Source: an uncultured Blautia sp. (GTDB taxonomy: Bacteria > Bacillota > Clostridia > Lachnospirales > Lachnospiraceae). Taken from it: a stretch of DNA of 18,223 bases. A program made the translations under genes and the position numbers. The notes under the pieces are model-generated. The model did not search any database and was not told the DNA's origin. It saw nothing but the letters and a program-made list of their open reading frames with translations. The stretch covers positions 1 to 18,223 of the forward strand of contig URHS01000051.1 of the NCBI GenBank assembly GCA_900547685.1, in the 5' to 3' direction. Of this stretch, positions 1 through 5,865 are shown one piece after another; the stretch's first letter is position 1, and each line of letters begins with the position of its first letter.

Positions 1-794
1 CCTTTCAGATGGCGGTGGATGATGACATTCTGGTAAAGAATCCATTCGGATTTCAATTTGCCGGAGTATTGGTAAATGATGCAGTTACAAGAGAGGCAAT
101 CACAAAAGACCAGATGAGAAAGTTTCTAAAGTTTGTGCATGACGATGTGGTGTACTGTAAATACTATGAAGTTGTGTACATACTCTTTCATACGGGAATG
201 CGAATATCGGAATTTTGTGGACTGACGCTGAAAGACATTGATCTTGAGAACAGAACTGTGAATATTGACCACCAGTTGCAGAGAACATCGGATATGCGAT
301 ACATCATAGAAACCACAAAGACAGATGCCGGAACAAGAGTACTGCCAATCACAGAGGATGTGGCACAGATGTTTCAGGCAATCATCGAGGATAGAAATGC
401 GCCAAAAGTGGAGAAATCTATAGACGGATATAGCGGATTTCTATTTTACGATGATAATGGAATGCCACTTGTTGCGATGCATTGGCAACACCGCTTTAAT
501 CATATGGTCGGCAGATACAATGACATTTACCGGGTGCAGATGCCAAACATTACACCTCATGTATGCCGACACACCTATTGCTCGAATATGGCAAAATCGG
601 GAATGAATCCTAAGACACTACAGTACCTCATGGGGCATTCGGATATATCGGTTACAATGAATGTGTACACGCATATCGGATTCGATGATGCTGAGGAAGA
701 ACTGAAACGAATGGAAGAGTTTAGGAAGGCACAAGCGGAGGTTGAGCAGAAGAAGGAGAAACCGATGTCGCAGAAAATGTTTAAAGTTGTATAA
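1..794 (+). CDS. int: Tn916-family tyrosine integrase, 5' end outside window
   Basis: Site-specific recombinase that excises and integrates an integrative conjugative element. The reading frame is open to the left edge (Phe-Gln precede the first internal ATG at 9), so this is the catalytic part only. By alignment in memory with the ~405-residue Tn916 Int, roughly 155-160 N-terminal residues (arm-binding and part of the core-binding domain) lie upstream. Counting from the ATG at 9, the catalytic set is complete: R65 (GMRISEF), K104 (TTKTDAG), H184/R187 (HVCRH), H210 (LMGHSD) and the nucleophile Y220 (NVYTH). The C-terminal tail after the tyrosine is basic/acidic and ends at a TAA. A rho-independent terminator follows at once. 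In Tn916 the int 3' end faces the right end of the element, so an element boundary should lie downstream. Family call is firm; whether the element is intact cannot be seen. Confidence 0.95.
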   Translation, partial: FQMAVDDDILVKNPFGFQFAGVLVNDAVTREAITKDQMRKFLKFVHDDVVYCKYYEVVYILFHTGMRISEFCGLTLKDIDLENRTVNIDHQLQRTSDMRYIIETTKTDAGTRVLPITEDVAQMFQAIIEDRNAPKVEKSIDGYSGFLFYDDNGMPLVAMHWQHRFNHMVGRYNDIYRVQMPNITPHVCRHTYCSNMAKSGMNPKTLQYLMGHSDISVTMNVYTHIGFDDAEEELKRMEEFRKAQAEVEQKKEKPMSQKMFKVV

Positions 795-805
795 TATGGA
801 AATGG

Positions 806-836
806 ACGCTCTGGCTTAGGCTAGGGCGTTTTTTTT
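806..836 (+). terminator. Rho-independent terminator after the integrase
   Basis: A 10-bp stem (806-815 with 820-829, two G-U pairs) closes a 4-base TTAG loop and runs into eight T residues (829-836). It should stop integrase transcription before the next cluster, which argues that the three genes downstream use their own promoter. Confidence 0.88.
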
Positions 837-839
837 CTA

Positions 840-868
840 TGGAAAAGAAGTGAAAAAGACGATATAAT
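840..868 (+). promoter_or_regulatory. Putative promoter of the nucleotidyltransferase/SLATT cluster
   Basis: A perfect TATAAT at 863-868 lies 17 bases after TGGAAA (840-845, four of six matches to the -35 consensus), just beyond the integrase terminator. The start codon at 917 would then have a leader of about 40 bases with a GAAAGGG ribosome binding site at 901-907. Sequence match only. Confidence 0.5.
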
Positions 869-916
869 AATTGAAACAGACAATATTGAAATTATATTCA
901 GAAAGGGTGAAATTAT

Positions 917-1735
917 ATGAGCTATAGAGTTACTAAAAATGAGCATGTGATTGATTTAGATACACGATCATTGATATCAGTGCGATATAAAAGAATTACA
1001 AAAGCGGTGAATCAGACATTTTGGAATAGTATAAGTGATACGGCACATAGTTTTTATGTCGGATCATATGGAAGAGGAACAGCAATCAATACAAGTGATT
1101 TGGATGTGTTAATTGAATTACCAGATGCCGAATATAATCACTTTTCGAATATATATGGAAATGGACCATCAAGACTTTTACAGTCTGTTAAAAATGCAAT
1201 ATTGGACACATATCCTAGAACAGATATTAGGGGAGATGGACAAGTTGTTGTTATAAAGTTTTCGGATGGTATGAAATTTGAAATATTACCAGCTTTTAAA
1301 AATAATACTATTTGGGGATGGGATGGAACATATAAATATCCGGATAGCCATATGGGAGGAAATTGGATGTCAACCAATCCCAAAGCAGAGCAGGATGCGA
1401 TAAAAGAAAAAAATGAACAATCGAATGGACTTCTGTATGATGCGTGTAAACATATTCGTTATATTAGAGACAACAATTTCCAAAGTTATCATTTGTCAGG
1501 AATATTGATTGATTCTTTTATGCACAATGCTATTAAGGGATGGCATTTTTTACGTGATGGAGAGCAACCGTCTGGATGTAGAGAAACTTTCGAGGAAGCA
1601 ATGTTGAAATATTATAATGAAATTTCTTTGAATGGATATATTACACCGCAGATACAAGCACCCGGAAGCAATATGAAGGTGGATGCATCAAAAGGCTGGG
1701 ATGTATTGGGAAAAGTGCTTAGATATATGGTATAG
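917..1735 (+). CDS. CBASS-type cGAS/DncV-like nucleotidyltransferase (SMODS domain)
   Basis: Predicted cytosolic enzyme that makes a cyclic oligonucleotide signal on phage infection. The 272-residue protein has the polymerase-beta-like active site: GSYGRGT at residues 49-55, the metal-binding D61-x-D63 in SDLDVLIEL, and a third acidic residue E122 in the strand KFEILPAF. This GS...DxD...E spacing, with an N-terminal helix before it and an all-helical C-terminal part after it, is that of SMODS/CD-NTase proteins rather than tRNA or aminoglycoside nucleotidyltransferases. It is slightly short for the family (often about 290-400 residues) but has no obvious truncation. It is followed 21 bases later by a SLATT-type membrane protein, a known CBASS effector class. 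Base composition is clearly more AT-rich than the integrase upstream, in keeping with acquired DNA. The nucleotide product and clade cannot be read from sequence alone. Confidence 0.87.
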   Translation: MSYRVTKNEHVIDLDTRSLISVRYKRITKAVNQTFWNSISDTAHSFYVGSYGRGTAINTSDLDVLIELPDAEYNHFSNIYGNGPSRLLQSVKNAILDTYPRTDIRGDGQVVVIKFSDGMKFEILPAFKNNTIWGWDGTYKYPDSHMGGNWMSTNPKAEQDAIKEKNEQSNGLLYDACKHIRYIRDNNFQSYHLSGILIDSFMHNAIKGWHFLRDGEQPSGCRETFEEAMLKYYNEISLNGYITPQIQAPGSNMKVDASKGWDVLGKVLRYMV

Positions 1736-1756
1736 TGCAGAAAGGTAGAAAGTGCT

Positions 1757-2311
1757 ATGGAGGAAAATCAGGAATTATTATTGAATCAGATAATAGATTT
1801 GCATGGGAAGGTTGTTTATACATACACAACTCACCATAAAATACAGAATAGATTAGAGCGTATAAATAAAGGAGTTAAGATTAGTCAGATAATACTTACG
1901 GCAGTTTCAACGGTAGGATTTTTGGCGACTGTTATAACAAATCAGTATCTGTTAGCGTGGATAGGTGGGATTACATCAGCATTGTCATTAGGATTTAATT
2001 TATATATGAAAGATAGTAACTTGGATGATCGAATAAAAAAACATAAGGATGCAGCAGATGAATTGTGGGATGTTCGAGAAGCATATTCGTCTTTGATAAC
2101 AGATTTTTGTGATTTGCCTTTGAGTGATATAAGGTCAAGAAGAGATGAAATTCAGTGCATATGGTCAGAGATAAATAAAAAATATCCGGGAACAGATAAA
2201 AAAGGATACAAAGAGGCTCAAAAGTCATTGAAAGATGAAGAGGAACAGACTTTTAATGAGGGAGAAGCAGAAAATTTTTTGCCTGTAGCAAGCAGGAAGA
2301 AAAGGAGTTGA
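1757..2311 (+). CDS. SLATT-type two-helix membrane effector of CBASS-like system
   Basis: A 184-residue protein with two adjacent hydrophobic helices at about residues 42-62 and 64-83, joined by a very short turn, and a long charged, mostly helical tail (85-184). This 2TM-plus-helical-tail layout is that of SLATT domains (SMODS- and SLOG-associating 2TM effectors), proposed to form membrane pores when a nucleotide signal is sensed. The tail holds several D/E/K-rich helices (WDVREAY, WSEINKKY) and ends with the basic residues RKKRS. It begins 21 bases after the SMODS nucleotidyltransferase, and its stop codon overlaps the ribosome binding region of the next gene, so the three are likely one operon. 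The SLATT call rests on topology and neighbour, not on a profile search, and the SLATT subfamily is not assigned. A membrane protein of other type is less likely given the context. Confidence 0.75.
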   Translation: MEENQELLLNQIIDLHGKVVYTYTTHHKIQNRLERINKGVKISQIILTAVSTVGFLATVITNQYLLAWIGGITSALSLGFNLYMKDSNLDDRIKKHKDAADELWDVREAYSSLITDFCDLPLSDIRSRRDEIQCIWSEINKKYPGTDKKGYKEAQKSLKDEEEQTFNEGEAENFLPVASRKKRS

Positions 2312-2317
2312 CGCATA

Positions 2318-2794
2318 ATGGGAAGAAGAATAAGCAATTCAAAAGAACAATTTTATTATTCATTGATTGAAAATGAAAGACTAAAGGATATGGAGATTTT
2401 CAATGTATTAAAAGAAAAATACATGGATTTTTATAATGTGTGTGAAAAATTTGCTGATATTTCGTTGAATGCACCGAAGTATAGGGTGCCTGGTACTTGT
2501 GATGTCCAAGGATATTTTCAATTTAAAGATATTGAAAGGGCAAAGCGTAGTGCAAAAGCATTTTTTGCTGATAATTCTTTGAAAAATGTTGATGAATATA
2601 TGTTAGCAATTAGGACGATGTACAGACTTGCAGTAGATTTTAATGATTCAAGATGTTTGGGAGGAATTGTAAAACCAGAAAATGCAGATTCGTCATATGG
2701 TTCTTTTGGAACTTATTATAACTTTGCTGAGATGCCTTCTAATATATGGCAGGATGTAGAAAAAGAAACAAAAGAATTTATTCAAAATCCTTAG
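2318..2794 (+). CDS. Unrecognised small protein, third gene of CBASS-like cluster
   Basis: I do not recognise this 158-residue protein. It has no signal peptide, no membrane helix and no visible nucleotide-binding or catalytic motif. It is rich in aromatic residues, with a predicted helical N-terminal half (residues 10-55), a central segment PGTCDVQGYFQF near 60-70, a helical stretch around 85-107, and a Gly/Ser/Tyr-rich segment near 127-137 before a final helix. The ATG is preceded by AAAGGAG at 2301-2307, which overlaps the end of the SLATT gene; only six bases separate the two genes. Tight spacing and shared AT-rich composition indicate co-transcription with the nucleotidyltransferase and membrane protein, so an accessory, regulatory or immunity role in that system is a reasonable inference. 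No known Cap2/Cap3 (E1/E2/JAB) or HORMA/TRIP13 features are present. Confidence 0.75.
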   Translation: MGRRISNSKEQFYYSLIENERLKDMEIFNVLKEKYMDFYNVCEKFADISLNAPKYRVPGTCDVQGYFQFKDIERAKRSAKAFFADNSLKNVDEYMLAIRTMYRLAVDFNDSRCLGGIVKPENADSSYGSFGTYYNFAEMPSNIWQDVEKETKEFIQNP

Positions 2795-2843
2795 TAGTAA
2801 ACCTTTCCCTTTTACTACCAATTTTACTACTAACAGGTAGTAA
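2794..2843. repeat. Cluster of four GTAGTAA/TTACTAC heptamers
   Basis: GTAGTAA occurs at 2794-2800 and 2837-2843 and its complement TTACTAC at 2812-2818 and 2824-2830. This gives two inverted pairs in 50 bases (spacers of 11 and 6 bases) plus a direct pair. The first copy overlaps the last base of the preceding stop codon. There is no T-run, so a terminator is unlikely for the + strand. The position, at the change from AT-rich cargo to ordinary chromosomal genes, suits recombinase-binding or attachment-site repeats, but this is inference. Confidence 0.6.
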
Positions 2844-2858
2844 TAACTTGCTTAATTC

Positions 2859-2893
2859 TGCTCTGATTTGCCACAATCTGTAATTTCAGAGCA
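2859..2893. repeat. 8-bp perfect inverted repeat TGCTCTGA/TCAGAGCA
   Basis: Arms at 2859-2866 and 2886-2893 with a 19-base spacer. No T-tract follows on either strand, so it is not a typical terminator. It lies between the heptamer cluster and the phosphatase gene and may belong to the same boundary region or be an operator. Confidence 0.5.
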
Positions 2894-2961
2894 AACTACA
2901 CAAATCCCAGAAACCCTTGCAAAACAGGGCATTTCCGGTCAAAACAAGGAGAACCAAAACT

Positions 2962-3429
2962 ATGATAAAAGTATTATTCATCTGCCACGGCAACATCTGC
3001 CGCAGCCCCATGGCTGAATTTGTTTTTAAAGACTTAGTCGTAAAATCCGGCTATGCATCTGATTTTTACATTTCTTCCGCTGCCACCAGCACAGAGGAAA
3101 TCGGAAATCCGGTTCACCACGGAACAAGAAACAAGCTGGCGCAGTTTCATATTTCCACAGCAGGTAAATATGCTGTTCAAATGAAAAAATCAGATTATGA
3201 AAAATACGATTATTTGATCGGAATGGACGATTGGAATATCAGAAATATAAACAGAATAATCGGACAAGACCCTCAAAACAAAGTACATAAACTTTTAGAC
3301 TTTACCGATAATTCAAGAGCCATTGCAGACCCCTGGTATACAGGAGATTTTGATAAAACTTATGAGGATATCAAAGAGGGATGCGAAGCATTTTTGGAAT
3401 ATTTAAAGCATCAAGGTGAAATTTTCTAA
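2962..3429 (+). CDS. Low-molecular-weight protein tyrosine phosphatase
   Basis: Cytosolic phosphatase that hydrolyses phosphotyrosine (or acts as a related arsenate-reductase-type thiol enzyme). Counting from the ATG at 2962, the 155-residue protein carries the CX5R phosphate-binding loop at residues 8-15 (CHGNICRS; nucleophile C8, R14) and the general-acid DP loop at D123-P124 (ADPWYTG). The length matches the family. The ATG at 2962 is preferred because AAGGAG at 2946-2951 lies ten bases upstream; an in-frame TTG at 2917 has no such site. The target is unknown; in Firmicutes such enzymes often act on tyrosine kinases or envelope enzymes. It is followed 18 bases later by a Crp/Fnr-type regulator, possibly co-transcribed. 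Confidence 0.92.
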   Translation: MIKVLFICHGNICRSPMAEFVFKDLVVKSGYASDFYISSAATSTEEIGNPVHHGTRNKLAQFHISTAGKYAVQMKKSDYEKYDYLIGMDDWNIRNINRIIGQDPQNKVHKLLDFTDNSRAIADPWYTGDFDKTYEDIKEGCEAFLEYLKHQGEIF

Positions 3430-3447
3430 AGACAGGTAGGGATAAAA

Positions 3448-4116
3448 ATGAATGAAACAATAGAAGGCGTATTAAAACAACAGGAATTTTGGGAGAAGCT
3501 TACAGAGGAACAGCAAAAGCTGATTCTTAAGGAATCTAGGGTAATAAGTTATGAAACAGGCGAGATTGTTTATTCAGGAGCCAGAGAATGTCTTGGTGGA
3601 CTTTTGGTTTTAAATGGGAGCCTTAGGACGTATTTATTATCTGATGAAGGGAAAGAAGTCACTATTTATCGTTTACGGGAAGGAGATGTTTGCTTTTTGG
3701 CAGCATCCTGTATTCTTTCTGCAATTACTTTTGATGTGGAAATAGAAGCTCAGGGTTCCACACAGGTACTTCTTATTCCTACTCGAATTCTTTCTATATT
3801 AACCAAGGAAAATATTTATTTGGAGAATTTTATGTATAAAGAAACTGCCAGACGCTTTTCCGATGTAGTGGAAGCATTACAACAGCTGATGTTTTTAAGT
3901 CTTACACAGAGAATTGCATCATTTTTATTAGATGAGGCAGCAAAAAACAAGACTTCCAGTATTACCATGACACATGAAGAAATTGCGAAAATTATTGGAA
4001 GTGCCAGAGAAGCAGTCAGTCGTATTTTAAAACAGCTTGCAAAACAGGGATATATATCTTTAAACAGAGGCGAAATAAAAATCGAGAAAAGAGAAGAGCT
4101 TTATAAACTTCTATAA
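3448..4116 (+). CDS. Crp/Fnr-family transcriptional regulator
   Basis: A 222-residue DNA-binding regulator with an N-terminal cyclic-nucleotide-binding-like beta-barrel (about residues 25-115), a long dimerisation helix (125-160) and a C-terminal winged helix-turn-helix (172-205, THEEIAKIIGSAREAVSRIL). It lacks the four-cysteine cluster-binding set of Fnr but has C82 and C88 in the sensor domain (GDVCFLAASC), besides C48. Such a cysteine pair is, from memory, common in a group of Crp-like proteins of anaerobes and could respond to redox or thiol state; the ligand is unknown. It converges on the thioredoxin/thioredoxin reductase-like operon, with a shared bidirectional terminator between. Regulation of that operon is a guess from location. 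Confidence 0.9.
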   Translation: MNETIEGVLKQQEFWEKLTEEQQKLILKESRVISYETGEIVYSGARECLGGLLVLNGSLRTYLLSDEGKEVTIYRLREGDVCFLAASCILSAITFDVEIEAQGSTQVLLIPTRILSILTKENIYLENFMYKETARRFSDVVEALQQLMFLSLTQRIASFLLDEAAKNKTSSITMTHEEIAKIIGSAREAVSRILKQLAKQGYISLNRGEIKIEKREELYKLL

Positions 4117-4143
4117 AAACTTACAGACAATGATAAAAAAATG

Positions 4144-4186
4144 AGAGCTGCGGTAGAAGTGAATCTTACATCGCAGCTCTTGTTTT
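4144..4186. terminator. Bidirectional terminator between crp-like gene and trxA
   Basis: Perfect 9-bp stem AGAGCTGCG/CGCAGCTCT (4144-4152 with 4172-4180). The 19-base spacer can extend the stem further. TGTTTT follows on the + strand and a run of seven A at 4135-4141 provides the T-tract for the - strand, so it can end transcription from both convergent units. Confidence 0.82.
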
Positions 4187-4214
4187 ACTAAATTTATGAG
4201 CATAACAAGTTAAA

Positions 4215-4523
4215 TTATTTTAACAAAGCTTCCAACTGTTTTTTAGGAACAGCCCCTACGGATTTGTCAGCGACCTGCCCATTTTTAAATACCAGTACGG
4301 TAGGGATGTTCATAATACCGTATTGTGCTGCAAGAGAAGGTTCTGCGTCTACATCGATTTTTCCTACTTTGTAACATCCATTGGCTTCTTCTGCCAGTTC
4401 CTCAATAACCGGCGCCAGCATTTTGCATGGCATGCACCAGCTTGCCCAAAAGTCAACCAGTACCGGTACGTCAGATTGTAACACTTCTTTTGCAAAGTTT
4501 TCAGATGTAAATTCCATAGCCAT
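4215..4523 (-). CDS. trxA: Thioredoxin with WCMPC active site
   Basis: Small cytosolic disulfide reductase, 102 residues, with the full thioredoxin fold: VLVDFWASW before the active site, redox cysteines C30 and C33 in WCMPC, a cis-proline loop (NIPTV) near residue 75 and a C-terminal GAVPKKQLEALL helix. The middle of the CxxC motif is Met-Pro instead of the classical Gly-Pro, which may tune redox potential or partner choice. The start ATG has AAAGGAGG eight bases upstream. It lies 29 bases after the thioredoxin reductase-like gene in the same direction, so the two are an operon and likely a partner pair. Electrons would pass from the flavoprotein to this protein and then to ribonucleotide reductase, peroxidases or similar targets. 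Confidence 0.95.
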   Translation of the reverse strand: MAMEFTSENFAKEVLQSDVPVLVDFWASWCMPCKMLAPVIEELAEEANGCYKVGKIDVDAEPSLAAQYGIMNIPTVLVFKNGQVADKSVGAVPKKQLEALLK

Positions 4524-4552
4524 AATAATAGCCTCCTTTAAATATATAATTT

Positions 4553-5425
4553 TTATTTTTTTGACTTTAAATAATCAACAGCACGTGTTCCTGCAAGTGC
4601 ACCTTCGTACACTGCTTTTGCAATTTGCAACATACCTCCGGTACAGTCTCCGGCTGCAAAGAGACCAGGCAGGGGAGTGCTGGTGTCTGCTTCAATTAAA
4701 ATATGATTGTCTTCCATAAAAAGTCCCAATTTTCTGGCAATGTCTGTACTGTCGGCTGTTCCCAGTGCAACGAAGAGACCATCAAGAGGAAAAAGAGTAT
4801 GATCTTCTAATTGAAGCTGAGAAAGGGAATTTTCTCCTTTAGCAGAGAGAATCTTTCTTTTTTCCAGTTGAATAGTGCCAAGCTCTTCCAATGGAAAGTC
4901 TGGCTCTTTTCCGTTGGTTAAAATCGTTACTTTTGATGCAAGGGGCTCTAAAACTTTTGCTTCATGGAGTGCATAAGAGCCATTGCCCAGTACTGCAACT
5001 TTCTTTTGACGATAGAAAAAACCATCGCATACAGCGCAGTAGCTGATACCGTTTCCTTCGTATTTTTTCAGTTCTTTTAAGGAAAGGGTATTTCTTTTTG
5101 TTCCTGTTGCCAGAATAAGTGCTTTCGTATGATAGATATTTTCAGAGGCCTGTATGGTATATTCTCCATCGTATGTAATTGAAAGCAGTTCATCTTTCAC
5201 AATAGGAACATTTACAGCTTTTAGTTGAGAAAGCCCATTTTTGTACAACTCTTTTCCGGAAATAGGAGCTGGAAGTCCGTAGTAATTTTCTATCTTTTCT
5301 GCTTTTCCTAAAGCACCATATCCGTTGTGAATAACCAGTGGGGGAAAGCCCATACGTACTGCATATAAAGCGGCAGATACTCCGGCAGGACCGGCACCGG
5401 CTATGATAAGTTGTTGCATTTCCAC
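4553..5425 (-). CDS. trxB: Thioredoxin reductase-like flavoprotein, atypical pyridine-nucleotide site
   Basis: FAD-containing disulfide oxidoreductase of 290 residues, slightly shorter than usual TrxB (about 305-320). Visible: FAD-binding GAGPAG at residues 10-15, the ATGT motif at 106-109, the redox pair C130-x-x-C133 in CAVCDG, a second dinucleotide motif GNGSYA at 147-152, and the C-terminal FAD motif GLFAAGDCTGG at 254-264. The usual NADPH 2'-phosphate motif HRRxxxR, expected about 20 residues after the second glycine motif, is absent; the segment reads TILTNGKEPDF. Pyridine-nucleotide-independent (ferredoxin-linked) thioredoxin reductases are known in clostridia, so NADPH should not be assumed as donor. 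The start is GTG at 5425, with AAGGAGGT about eight bases upstream; an ATG two codons later is too far from that site. It is first in an operon with trxA. Confidence 0.9.
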   Translation of the reverse strand: MEMQQLIIAGAGPAGVSAALYAVRMGFPPLVIHNGYGALGKAEKIENYYGLPAPISGKELYKNGLSQLKAVNVPIVKDELLSITYDGEYTIQASENIYHTKALILATGTKRNTLSLKELKKYEGNGISYCAVCDGFFYRQKKVAVLGNGSYALHEAKVLEPLASKVTILTNGKEPDFPLEELGTIQLEKRKILSAKGENSLSQLQLEDHTLFPLDGLFVALGTADSTDIARKLGLFMEDNHILIEADTSTPLPGLFAAGDCTGGMLQIAKAVYEGALAGTRAVDYLKSKK

Positions 5426-5450
5426 TATCAGATACCTCCTTTTTTATTTT

Positions 5451-5480
5451 ATTATAGCAAGCTGTAGTTGATATAAGCAA
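5451..5480 (-). promoter_or_regulatory. Putative promoter of the trxB-trxA operon
   Basis: On the - strand a perfect TATAAT (5456-5451) lies 18 bases after TTGCTT (5480-5475, three of six -35 matches), about 25 bases before the GTG start. Moderate match. Confidence 0.45.
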
Positions 5481-5817
5481 TCCTCATAATTATATGCATA
5501 CATATTTTATCATATTTTACAAAAATTAGAGATACTAAAATATAAAAATTATGCATTTTTTAAGTGGTAGAACCAGTATATACCGAATGGTATAAAAAAA
5601 CATGGAAATTATTACAAAAACAAAGAAATAACATTAAAAAGCTACAAGAAAAATTGACAAAAATTTTAGCCTTTTTATGACAAAAAACAAAAATTGACAA
5701 ATGAAATAATTAGCAGTAATGTGTTTAAGGCAATTTAATAAGAAGACACAAAACAGGTGCCGATTTCTGTTTTATTGCTCACAGCGACAATAGAAAAGAG
5801 AAAGGGAGGAATGTCTT
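5481..5817. other. AT-rich intergenic region upstream of ATP synthase operon
   Basis: About 340 bases without a supportable gene between divergent trxB and atpB. It is very A/T-rich and holds two copies of a 13-base repeat with TTGACA (see the promoter entry), a 7-bp hairpin AAAACAG/CTGTTTT (5750-5756 with 5767-5773) in the likely leader, and a strong ribosome binding site AAAGGGAGG at 5801-5809. No atpI-like or other small coding frame with a credible start is seen. Confidence 0.6.
5649..5722 (+). promoter_or_regulatory. Tandem putative promoters of the atp operon in a 13-bp direct repeat
   Basis: The 13-mer AAAAATTGACAAA occurs at 5649-5661 and 5689-5701, exactly 40 bases apart, each carrying a perfect -35 TTGACA (5654-5659 and 5694-5699). 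Possible -10 boxes are TATGAC at 5676-5681 (16-base spacer, four of six) and TAATGT at 5717-5722 (17-base spacer, three of six). Either would give a leader of roughly 90-140 bases before atpB. The -35 boxes are strong and the -10 boxes weak. Confidence 0.45.
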
Positions 5818-5865
5818 ACGAACAATATTGCGGAAAGAATTACGGAAGAACTTCAATGTGAAACC

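Noticed and set aside
871..898. Second promoter TTGAAA...TATATT before the nucleotidyltransferase
   Set aside because: Transcription would begin almost at the ribosome binding site; the TATAAT at 863-868 is a better match with a workable leader.
2794..2843. CRISPR array
   Set aside because: The repeat is only seven bases, in mixed orientation, with irregular 6-36 base spacing and no cas genes.
2917..2961. Longer phosphatase start at TTG 2917
   Set aside because: The added 15 residues are basic and unlike the family, and AAGGAG sits correctly for the ATG at 2962.
4381..4719. 112-residue + strand frame across trxA/trxB
   Set aside because: It is antisense to two clearly conserved genes and has no ribosome binding site or recognisable sequence.
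5190..5480. 96-residue - strand frame at the trxB start
   Set aside because: Shadow frame overlapping the well-supported trxB N-terminus, with no family features.
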